A stretch of DNA of 7,382 nucleotides, taken from Bifidobacteriaceae bacterium (GTDB lineage: Bacteria; Actinomycetota; Actinomycetes; Actinomycetales; Bifidobacteriaceae). The stretch's first letter is position 1; each line of letters opens with the position of its first letter. Under the pieces are notes generated by a model. That model had not been told where the DNA came from and did not search any database. It worked only from the letters and a program-made list of their open reading frames with translations. Below, piece by piece: positions 1 through 4,920 of this stretch. The position numbers were made by a program, and so were the translations under genes. Where the stretch lies: the NCBI GenBank assembly GCA_031260825.1, contig JAISKS010000018.1, positions 1 through 7,382 on the forward strand, read 5' to 3'.

Positions 1-366
1 GCCTTTTTCGATTCCGCGGCGAAGTGCGATTGGGTTTGAACCAGCAGCAACATTTCTTAAACCTTCATGCACAAGTGCTTGGGCTAGGACTGTTGCGGTT
101 GTTGTACCATCTCCAGCGACATCGTCAGTTTTCTTAGCAACTTCTTTAACAAGTTCTGCGCCAATTCTCTGATATGGATCGTCAAGTTCGATTTCTTTAG
201 CAATAGATACACCATCATTTGTGATTGTTGGTGAACCAAATTTTTTGTATAAAACTACATTGCGACCTTTTGGTCCAAGGGTAACTTTCACTGTATTAGC
301 CAGTAAATCTAGCCCTGCTTCCATTTGACGACGCGCGTCTTCATTATAAATAATTGTTTTACTCAT
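1..366 (-). CDS. groEL: Chaperonin GroEL (Hsp60), N-terminal 122 codons, cut by window edge
   Basis: This is the start of the large ring chaperonin that folds client proteins in the cytosol using ATP. The ATG at 364-366 has a strong AAGGAG Shine-Dalgarno at 373-378. The translation runs without a stop to the window edge. It shows the equatorial-domain signatures TLGPKGRNVV (about residues 29-38), PTITNDGVSIAKEIEL (46-61) and the nucleotide motif GDGTTTATVLAQA (85-97). D86 corresponds to the catalytic Asp87 of E. coli GroEL. The wording KKTDDVAGDGTTTATVLAQ closely resembles actinobacterial GroEL. It lies 38 bp downstream of rho, with no groES before it and no CIRCE element (the HrcA operator) in the gap. 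Identification is certain; the apical domain and C-terminus lie outside the window. Confidence 0.97.
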   Translation of the reverse strand, partial: MSKTIIYNEDARRQMEAGLDLLANTVKVTLGPKGRNVVLYKKFGSPTITNDGVSIAKEIELDDPYQRIGAELVKEVAKKTDDVAGDGTTTATVLAQALVHEGLRNVAAGSNPIALRRGIEKG

Positions 367-372
367 AATTCA

Positions 373-378
373 CTCCTT
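373..378 (-). promoter_or_regulatory. groEL Shine-Dalgarno AAGGAG
   Basis: AAGGAG on the minus strand, 6 nt before the groEL ATG, fixes the start codon. The 38-bp gap to rho contains a TATAAT at 382-387 but no recognisable -35 box. A start from it would fall inside this Shine-Dalgarno, so I do not call a promoter here. Confidence 0.85.
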
Positions 379-404
379 AATATTATAATTTTATTTATTT
401 GTTA

Positions 405-2018
405 TTATTGGTATTCGAAGCCTCGTTTGCCTTCGCCTGCATTTAAATTCTGCATAGCGTGATTAGCAGGAAGATTCTTGCTAATAGTCATTAAAAATTC
501 TGAATTGGTTTTAAGACCTTTCATTTTCTCTCTAAGAGTTTTTATCGCGTCTTCAGCCTCACCATTAGATAGAACTTGACGAAGGCTATAAATAATTTGT
601 AGCTCTTCATTTGTCATAAGTAATTCCTCATGGCGTGTACCTGATGCAATAATATCAATAGCAGGATATAAACGTTTATCTGCAAGTGTGCGAGATAGTT
701 TTAATTCCATATTGCCTGTACCTTTGAACTCTTCGAAAATAACTTCGTCCATTTTAGAACCAGTTTCAATCAGTGCTGTAGCGATAATTGTAAGAGATCC
801 GCCGCCTTGAATATTACGAGCAGCACCAAAGAATTTCTTAGGTGGATAAAGTGCCATTGAGTCAACACCGCCCGACATTACGCGGCCAGTTTGTGGTGCC
901 ATAGTATTATATGCACGAGCTAAACGAGTGATTGAGTCAAGCAGAATCACAACATCTTCGCCTTGTTCAACTAAGCGTTTTGCGCGCTCAATTGTTAGAT
1001 CTGCACAAGTGATATGTTCAGAAGCAGGACGGTCGAATGTTGAAGCAATCACTTCAGCGTCTTTTACATTTTGACGCATATCGGTGACTTCCTCAGGACG
1101 CTCATCAATTAAAAGTACCATTAAGTGTACCTCTTCATTATTTTGCTTAATGGCATTTGCGACTTGTTGTAGCATAATTGTCTTTCCAGCTTTTGGTGGA
1201 GCTACAATCATACCGCGTTGACCCTTGCCTATTGGGCTAAATAAGTCAATTATACGTGTAGTTAAAGTATTTTTCTCGCCAGATTTTTCAAGTCTTAAAA
1301 TTGAATCAGGGAAAATCGGAGTTAATTTATCAAAATTAATTCGTTGTTGACCATCTAATTCCTCAGCATTTATTCCATTTATAGAAATGATTTTTGATAC
1401 TGGAATTCGATTATTCTTAGTTTTATTTCCTTCGCCAGTATAGAATGGAGCAAGTGCTACAACAGTATCACCTTTTCTAAGTTTTAATTTGCGAACCATT
1501 TGAACTGGTACAAAAAAATCATCTGATGAAGCAAGATACCCATTTACGCGCAAGAACGCATAGTTTTCATGAGTGTCTAAAATTCCGGCAACAGCTTTAT
1601 ATTCTACTTCCTGACCTTCTTCTAAATTATCATCGATATTTTCTGAACCCGAACTGTTTTTTCCAAAGCGTTTACGTACCTTTTTACCATTATTATGGTT
1701 TTGATTTTGAGAATCGTCTTTAGAATCGTTTGAATTTTCTTTAGAGTTTACTTTAGAATCTTCTTTGGAATTGTTTGATTTTTCTTTCGAATTTTCTTTG
1801 GAATTATCTTTCGAATTTTTAGATTCTTGAGATTTTTTTGAATCGTCAGCTTTTTGTGAATCGCTGTTATTGGAATTAGTATTTGCAGAATTATTATCAG
1901 ATTCTTCAATTAAAATGATCAAATCATTTTTTTTGATATTAGGATCAAACTCTAGGTTTAACTCCTGGGCAATCTTTTTTAATTCTGCAATACTTAGTTT
2001 TTTGATGTTATTTTTCAT
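405..2018 (-). CDS. rho: Transcription termination factor Rho with a disordered N-terminal insert
   Basis: Rho is the hexameric RNA-dependent ATPase/helicase that terminates transcription. Residues 5-40 form the small N-terminal helical domain. Residues 41-110 are a low-complexity Ser/Asn/Lys/Asp/Glu insert, followed by a basic patch (KKVRKRFGK, 112-120). The cold-shock-like primary RNA-binding domain is at about 138-215 (YAFLR at 153-157). The ATPase core holds Walker A APPKAGKT (273-280), the catalytic Glu in DERPEE (E306), Walker B VVILLDSITR (D361), the Q-loop segment around GRVMSGGVDS (378-387) and the arginine finger in LSR (R443). Bicyclomycin-contact equivalents R307, M314 and S362 are kept. 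At 537 aa it is longer than E. coli Rho (419) because of the insert. The ATG lies inside the end of rplQ (11-bp overlap) and no Shine-Dalgarno is visible, so translation is probably coupled to rplQ. Confidence 0.98.
   Translation of the reverse strand: MKNNIKKLSIAELKKIAQELNLEFDPNIKKNDLIILIEESDNNSANTNSNNSDSQKADDSKKSQESKNSKDNSKENSKEKSNNSKEDSKVNSKENSNDSKDDSQNQNHNNGKKVRKRFGKNSSGSENIDDNLEEGQEVEYKAVAGILDTHENYAFLRVNGYLASSDDFFVPVQMVRKLKLRKGDTVVALAPFYTGEGNKTKNNRIPVSKIISINGINAEELDGQQRINFDKLTPIFPDSILRLEKSGEKNTLTTRIIDLFSPIGKGQRGMIVAPPKAGKTIMLQQVANAIKQNNEEVHLMVLLIDERPEEVTDMRQNVKDAEVIASTFDRPASEHITCADLTIERAKRLVEQGEDVVILLDSITRLARAYNTMAPQTGRVMSGGVDSMALYPPKKFFGAARNIQGGGSLTIIATALIETGSKMDEVIFEEFKGTGNMELKLSRTLADKRLYPAIDIIASGTRHEELLMTNEELQIIYSLRQVLSNGEAEDAIKTLREKMKGLKTNSEFLMTISKNLPANHAMQNLNAGEGKRGFEYQ
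1689..1898 (-). repeat. Low-complexity repeat encoding the Rho Ser/Asn/Lys/Asp/Glu insert
   Basis: These 70 codons (Rho residues 41-110) are built from degenerate short units such as SKENS, SKEDS and SNNSK. By my count Ser, Asn, Lys, Asp and Glu make up 61 of the 70 residues. At DNA level the plus strand shows recurring short words of the type GAATTTTCTTT and TCTTTGGAATT, typical of slippage-grown coding repeats. The segment is predicted to be intrinsically disordered and sits between the N-terminal helical domain and the RNA-binding domain. Confidence 0.85.
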
Positions 2019-2589
2019 CTGTAGTTTCTGAATTATCTTCGTCTACTGTTTCGTCTGCTTTATCAGCTTCAGCTGGAGTTTCCTCTACAGCTTCAACTGG
2101 AGTTTCCTCTACAACCTCTTCAGTAGCTATTTCTTCTTCAGCTACTTCTTCCTCAGCTGGAGCCTCTTTTACAGGAGATTCTTTAGCTTCTTTAGCAGGT
2201 TTAGATGATTTATTGCTTGGTTTATTTGAAACAGGTTCTGTAACTAATTCGAAAACAACCATTTCAGCATTATCGCCTTTACGGTTTCCGATTTTTACGA
2301 TTCGGCTATATCCGCCTTCGCGTCCTTCAAATTTTGGAGCTACAACATCGAATAAATATTTTGTTACATCTTTGTCTTTAATAACAGATACAACTTGACG
2401 AACATTATGTAAATCGCCTTTTTTACCTTTAGTGATAAGTTTCTCTAGCACAGGCTGAGTACGTTTAGCACGTGTAAGTGTAGTTGTAACGCGTCCGTGT
2501 TGAATCACTGAACGAGCAATATTTGCAATAATTAGTTTTTCGTGAGCTGGGCTTTTTCCAAGTCTTGCACCTTTAGTTGGTTTTGGCAT
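2008..2589 (-). CDS. rplQ: 50S ribosomal protein L17 (bL17) with a long acidic C-terminal tail
   Basis: bL17 sits near the peptide exit tunnel on the large subunit. Residues 1-118 match the family: PTKGARLGKSPAHEKLIIAN near the start, then RVTTTLTRAKRTQPVLEKLI and GGYSRIVKIGNRKGDNAEMV. The remaining 75 residues are a Glu/Ala/Pro/Thr-rich tail absent from the short forms (E. coli 127 aa, B. subtilis 120 aa). Tailed L17 proteins are known in Actinobacteria. The ATG follows AAGGAG (2595-2600) at 5 nt. It lies 29 bp after rpoA, the classical rpoA-rplQ order. Its stop codon lies inside rho (11-bp overlap). The tail contains an in-frame duplicated 24-bp unit and is probably disordered; its function is unknown. 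Confidence 0.98.
   Translation of the reverse strand: MPKPTKGARLGKSPAHEKLIIANIARSVIQHGRVTTTLTRAKRTQPVLEKLITKGKKGDLHNVRQVVSVIKDKDVTKYLFDVVAPKFEGREGGYSRIVKIGNRKGDNAEMVVFELVTEPVSNKPSNKSSKPAKEAKESPVKEAPAEEEVAEEEIATEEVVEETPVEAVEETPAEADKADETVDEDNSETTDEK
2066..2113 (-). repeat. Tandem 24-bp repeat (two copies) in the rplQ tail
   Basis: Two adjacent 24-bp units, 2066-2089 and 2090-2113, differ at one base (G or A at unit position 7 on the plus strand). They encode VEETPVEA followed by VEETPAEA in the L17 acidic tail. The near-identity suggests a recent in-frame duplication. Confidence 0.9.
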
Positions 2590-2594
2590 TTTTT

Positions 2595-2600
2595 CTCCTT
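2595..2600 (-). promoter_or_regulatory. rplQ Shine-Dalgarno AAGGAG
   Basis: A perfect AAGGAG lies 5 nt before the rplQ ATG within the 29-bp rpoA-rplQ gap. It contrasts with the absence of such a site before the overlapping downstream gene rho. Confidence 0.85.
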
Positions 2601-2618
2601 AAATTTAGTAGCTAATAA

Positions 2619-3572
2619 TTAGCCTACTGTGATTCCTCTTTGCTCTAGTACTTTGATGATTTCGTTAACTTTTGTAGCACCAATACCTTTGATTTGATTT
2701 AGGTCAAGTACAGTAAGTTTAGCAAGTTGATCAACAGTTTCAATTCCATTTGATTTTAATGAATTTGTTGCTCCGCGTGAAAGATTTAATGATTGAATTG
2801 ACTCAAAATCATCAGAATCATCAACAGGGATTGAATTAACTGGTGCAGGAGCAGGCTCATTTGAAGGGATTAATTCAACAGCTTCTGATTTTTTGTTTAA
2901 ATCAGATACGATTGAAAGAATATTCTGTAGAGTTTTTGTTGCTGAAGCAATAGCATCTGCAGGTGTAATTGATGAATTAGTTGTTACGTCAACGATAAGT
3001 TGATCGAAATCAGTATGTGTACCAACACGTGTATCAGATACAGCAATTGTTACTTTTTCTACAGGAGAATAAAGTGAATCAATAGCGATTTGTCCGATTT
3101 CATCAATACGTTCTTTGTTAATATCAGCAAGAACATATCCACGACCGCGTTCAATAATCATTTGAAGATCGAATTTAGCATCTTTAGAAAGTGTTGCAAT
3201 TAAATGATCTTTATTATATACTTTTACGCCAGCAGGAAGAACGATATCTCCAGCTGTAACTGTACCAGCACCATCTTTTTTGATTCTAGCAATTACAGGC
3301 TCATCAAGTTCAGAACTTACAACAACTTTTTTAAGGTTAAGGATGATTTCTGTAACATCTTCTTTAACACCTTCAATTGTTGAAAACTCATGATAAACTT
3401 TATCGAATTTGATTGATGAGATAGCTGCACCTGGGATAGTTGAAAGCAAAGCTCTTCTAATTGAATTACCAATTGTGTGACCAAATCCTGGTTCTAGTGG
3501 TGTAATAACGAATTTTGATCTTGTATCCGAAATTTTCTCTTCTTTTATTGTTGGATTATATGCAATTAACAC
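2619..3572 (-). CDS. rpoA: RNA polymerase alpha subunit, GTG start
   Basis: The alpha subunit dimerises to nucleate RNA polymerase assembly, and its CTD contacts upstream DNA and regulators. The product is 317 aa, close to B. subtilis (314). The N-terminal domain shows the family block LEPGFGHTIGNSIRRALLST (26-45), then PGAA (47-50). A linker at about 236-253 (PSNEPAPAPVNSIPVDDS) leads to a CTD at about 254-317 with the helix-hairpin-helix IKGIGATKVNEIIKVL. The start codon is GTG (3570-3572), set by AAGGAA at 3579-3584 and by alignment with the normal alpha N-terminus. In the CTD the residue aligned to E. coli R265 is G267, with Arg one position earlier (R266). N270 (N268), G298 (G296) and E304 (E302) are kept. 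rpsK lies 51 bp upstream; the rpsD usually found between them is missing. Confidence 0.98.
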   Translation of the reverse strand: MLIAYNPTIKEEKISDTRSKFVITPLEPGFGHTIGNSIRRALLSTIPGAAISSIKFDKVYHEFSTIEGVKEDVTEIILNLKKVVVSSELDEPVIARIKKDGAGTVTAGDIVLPAGVKVYNKDHLIATLSKDAKFDLQMIIERGRGYVLADINKERIDEIGQIAIDSLYSPVEKVTIAVSDTRVGTHTDFDQLIVDVTTNSSITPADAIASATKTLQNILSIVSDLNKKSEAVELIPSNEPAPAPVNSIPVDDSDDFESIQSLNLSRGATNSLKSNGIETVDQLAKLTVLDLNQIKGIGATKVNEIIKVLEQRGITVG

Positions 3573-3578
3573 TTATTA

Positions 3579-3584
3579 TTCCTT
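3579..3584 (-). promoter_or_regulatory. rpoA Shine-Dalgarno AAGGAA supporting a GTG start
   Basis: AAGGAA lies 6 nt before GTG at 3570-3572. No ATG nearby would give the expected alpha N-terminus, so this site decides the start. The rest of the 51-bp rpsK-rpoA gap is AT-rich, with no hairpin or terminator that I can see. Confidence 0.8.
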
Positions 3585-3623
3585 TTTTCTAAATTATCTT
3601 TATATTTTATATTTTTACTCGTA

Positions 3624-4010
3624 TTATACGCGACGTAGTTTTGGAGGACGGCAACCATTATGTGCGTGTGGAGTTACATCATTGATTGAACCAATTTCTA
3701 ATCCAGCAGCTTTTAATGAACGAATCGCTGTCTCGCGTCCGCCGCCTGTACCTTTTACATATATGTCAACTTTTTGAAGTCCAAATTCTTTAGCTTTTTT
3801 AGCTGCTTCTTCAGCAGCATTACCAGCTGCGTAAGGAGTAGATTTACGGCTACCTTTGAATCCAATATTTCCGCCTGATGACCAAGCTAAAACAGCGCCT
3901 GTTGGGTCAGCAACAGATACGATTGTGTTATTATAAGTTGATTTAATTGTTACGCGACCGTAAGGAACAACTTTTTTTACTTTTTTCTTTGTAGTTACTT
4001 TTTTTGCCAT
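3624..4010 (-). CDS. rpsK: 30S ribosomal protein S11 (uS11)
   Basis: uS11 is a platform protein of the small subunit, near the E-site mRNA and the 3' end of 16S rRNA. The 128-aa product shows the core GRVTIKSTYNNTIVSVAD, then GGNIGFKGSRKSTPYAA, VKGTGGGRETAIRSL and the C-terminal signature HNGCRPPK. The Asn-Gly pair at 118-119 matches the site known to form isoaspartate in E. coli S11. A Lys-rich N-terminal stretch (residues 3-14) precedes the core. The ATG has an AAGGGAG Shine-Dalgarno (4018-4024) that overlaps the rpsM stop; the gap is 12 bp, indicating co-translation. The very C-terminus reads KLRRV, where a basic residue is usual in place of Leu. Confidence 0.99.
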   Translation of the reverse strand: MAKKVTTKKKVKKVVPYGRVTIKSTYNNTIVSVADPTGAVLAWSSGGNIGFKGSRKSTPYAAGNAAEEAAKKAKEFGLQKVDIYVKGTGGGRETAIRSLKAAGLEIGSINDVTPHAHNGCRPPKLRRV

Positions 4011-4017
4011 AATTAAA

Positions 4018-4024
4018 CTCCCTT
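4018..4024 (-). promoter_or_regulatory. rpsK Shine-Dalgarno overlapping the rpsM stop codon
   Basis: AAGGGAG lies 7 nt before the rpsK ATG and shares its first bases with the rpsM TAA, so ribosomes ending rpsM sit on the rpsK initiation site. Confidence 0.8.
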
Positions 4025-4391
4025 ATTTCTTCTTACCAGCAACAGAATGCTTTTTACCTTTACGTGTACGCGCATTTGTTTTTGTGCGTTGTCCGCGAAC
4101 AGGAAGACCGCGACGATGACGTAAACCTTGATAGCAACCAATTTCGTTTTTACGGCGAATATCAGCTGCGACCTCGCGGCGTAAATCACCTTCGATTTTG
4201 TAATTAGCTTCAAAATAATCTCTGATTTTTGTTAATTGATCTTCAGATAAATCTTGAACTCTAATGTTTGGATCGATTCCAATTGCATTTAATGTTTCTA
4301 ATGAACGAGTACGTCCAATTCCGAAGATATAAGTTAATGATATCTCAACTCTTTTGTTATTGGGTATATCTACCCCGACAATTCTTGCCAT
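4023..4391 (-). CDS. rpsM: 30S ribosomal protein S13 (uS13)
   Basis: uS13 is in the head of the small subunit, contacts P-site tRNA with its C-terminal tail and forms intersubunit bridges with L5. The 122-aa product has MARIVGVDIPNNKRVEISL, the helix-hairpin-helix region YIFGIGRTRSLETL, then GCYQGLRHRRGLPVRGQRTK and a basic tail NARTRKGKKHSVAGKKK. Length is normal for the family. The ATG at 4389-4391 has AAAGGA at 4399-4404. Upstream is a 148-bp spacer holding a predicted structured leader RNA (4403-4480) whose pseudoknot touches the Shine-Dalgarno. This is the same position as the S4-controlled alpha-operon leader of E. coli, so translational feedback is plausible. Confidence 0.99.
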   Translation of the reverse strand: MARIVGVDIPNNKRVEISLTYIFGIGRTRSLETLNAIGIDPNIRVQDLSEDQLTKIRDYFEANYKIEGDLRREVAADIRRKNEIGCYQGLRHRRGLPVRGQRTKTNARTRKGKKHSVAGKKK

Positions 4392-4398
4392 TTTTTAT

Positions 4399-4404
4399 TC
4401 CTTT
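4399..4404 (-). promoter_or_regulatory. rpsM Shine-Dalgarno AAAGGA
   Basis: AAAGGA lies 7 nt before the rpsM ATG. Its first two bases are included in a predicted 9-bp long-range pairing with the loop at 4452-4460, which would partly hide it. Confidence 0.75.
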
Positions 4405-4480
4405 CTGCAGGTGTGGGCGGGTATTCATTCCGTAATAGCTTACGGCTCTGGCCTGCAAAACCCAGAGGTAGCGAATCCGC
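4403..4480 (-). promoter_or_regulatory. Candidate structured rpsM leader RNA (three-way junction plus pseudoknot)
   Basis: On the minus strand this GC-rich segment folds into three perfect or near-perfect stems. P1 pairs 4477-4480 with 4417-4420 and 4473-4476 with 4423-4426 (8 bp with a 2-nt bulge). P2 pairs CTCTGG (4462-4467) with CCAGAG (4446-4451) around a 10-nt loop. P3 pairs CCGTAA (4440-4445) with TTACGG (4430-4435) around the tetraloop GCTA and directly abuts P2. The P2 loop TTTTGCAGG (4452-4460) is complementary to CCTGCAGAA (4403-4411), giving a 9-bp pseudoknot with one G-T wobble, next to and partly over the Shine-Dalgarno. That wobble becomes an A-C mismatch on the plus strand, favouring the sense reading. 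The likely role is ribosomal-protein feedback on rpsM-rpsK-rpoA; the ligand is unknown. Pairings are by eye, without a folding run. Confidence 0.6.
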
Positions 4481-4488
4481 TTTTTTTA

Positions 4489-4529
4489 TTTGATCTTTGT
4501 AAGATCTTGTTTGATCTATTAAGATCGGT
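4489..4529. repeat. Imperfect tandem repeat with four helically phased GATC sites
   Basis: Two units of the form TTTGATCT-N3/4-AAGATC lie at 4489-4509 and 4510-4529. The four GATC words start at 4492, 4503, 4513 and 4523, spaced 11, 10 and 10 bp, close to one helical turn. Each unit is also an inverted repeat (GATCTT-TGT-AAGATC and GATCT-ATTA-AGATC), so it could be a protein-binding site in DNA or two small hairpins in RNA. It lies between rpmJ and the rpsM leader structure. No terminator T-run follows it on the minus strand. Confidence 0.65.
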
Positions 4530-4539
4530 TTGTGATTTT

Positions 4540-4653
4540 TTAGCCTTGGCGCTGTTTATGACGTGGGTTTTCGCAGATTATGCGAACCACTCCACTACGG
4601 CGTATTACGCGACATTTTTCACAAATTTTCTTAACTGAAGGTTTAACTTTCAT
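4540..4653 (-). CDS. rpmJ: 50S ribosomal protein L36 (bL36), zinc-binding form
   Basis: bL36 is the smallest large-subunit protein. The translation is 37 aa, beginning MKVKPSVKKICEKCRVIRR and ending CENPRHKQRQG, the full family length. The zinc ribbon is intact: C11, C14, C27 and H32, the zinc-dependent (C+) paralog type. The ATG overlaps the infA TGA stop as ATGA (4650-4653), and AAGGAT at 4662-4667 inside infA can serve as its Shine-Dalgarno. The infA-rpmJ-rpsM order is widely conserved. The overlap implies translational coupling with infA. The 148-bp spacer after it is where the rpsM control element lies. Confidence 0.98.
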   Translation of the reverse strand: MKVKPSVKKICEKCRVIRRSGVVRIICENPRHKQRQG

Positions 4654-4880
4654 TTTTCATCATCCTTTTTTCTATATATTATGCGTCCACGATTTAAATC
4701 ATAAGCGCTTACTTCCACAATTACTCTATCTTTTGGTAAAATTCTGATGAAATGCTGACGCATCTTTCCAGAAATTGTTGCTAGAACAACATGCTTGTTT
4801 TCAAGCTCAACACGAAATTGTGTGTTGGGTAAAGCTTCAATCACTTCACCGTTTACTTCTATTACACCACTTTTAGCCAT
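4650..4880 (-). CDS. infA: Translation initiation factor IF-1
   Basis: IF-1 is an OB-fold factor that occupies the 30S A site during initiation and aids IF-2 and IF-3. The 76-aa product matches the family end to end: MAKSGVIEVNGEVIEALPN, FRVELENKHVVLATISGKMR, FIRILPKDRVIVEVSAYDL and NRGRIIYR, plus a short KKDDEK tail (E. coli IF-1 has 72 aa). It ends in TGA within an ATGA overlap with rpmJ, showing that TGA is a stop here. The ATG (4878-4880) has no Shine-Dalgarno. Instead a perfect TATAAT lies 7 nt upstream, which predicts a leaderless or near-leaderless mRNA. Upstream rpsI ends 40 bp away. Confidence 0.99.
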   Translation of the reverse strand: MAKSGVIEVNGEVIEALPNTQFRVELENKHVVLATISGKMRQHFIRILPKDRVIVEVSAYDLNRGRIIYRKKDDEK

Positions 4881-4887
4881 AGTTTAT

Positions 4888-4915
4888 ATTATACACCAAA
4901 TAAAGTAAAATGCAA
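4888..4915 (-). promoter_or_regulatory. Promoter for infA (consensus -10, weak -35)
   Basis: On the minus strand a perfect TATAAT lies at 4888-4893. A weak -35, TTGCAT, lies at 4910-4915 with a 16-bp spacer; it matches three of six consensus bases. The initiation point expected 6-7 nt past the -10 falls at or next to the infA ATG. The promoter occupies almost the whole 40-bp gap between rpsI and infA and would separate infA onwards from the rpsA-rplM-rpsI unit. No terminator is visible after rpsI, so read-through is also possible. Confidence 0.65.
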
Positions 4916-4920
4916 GATAT

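Noticed and set aside
382..387. TATAAT upstream of groEL as a promoter -10
   Set aside because: No -35 is seen at 15-18 bp, the region is AT-rich, and transcription from it would start inside the groEL Shine-Dalgarno.
4417..4487. Possible tRNA-Cys on the plus strand (loop containing TGCAAA, and CGAATCCGC resembling a T-arm end)
   Set aside because: The presumed anticodon arm has a 6-bp stem and a 10-nt loop instead of 5 bp and 7 nt. There is no T-loop TTC pairing partner and no proper D-arm. The fold is better explained as the rpsM leader.
4417..4489. Plus-strand antisense RNA or intrinsic terminator (paired stem followed by TTTTTTT at 4481-4487)
   Set aside because: No plus-strand gene exists to be terminated. 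The loop/Shine-Dalgarno complementarity has a G-T wobble that works only on the minus strand. A bidirectional role cannot be excluded but is unsupported.
4354..4638. Plus-strand open frame of 94 codons over the rpmJ-rpsM spacer
   Set aside because: It lies antisense to rpmJ and the start of rpsM, has no ribosome binding site and no recognisable domain. Other plus-strand and out-of-frame open frames in the window are likewise shadows of the ribosomal genes.
4650..4652. TGA recoding (code 4 or 25)
   Set aside because: The infA TGA gives a normal-length IF-1 and overlaps the rpmJ ATG as ATGA, so TGA acts as a stop.
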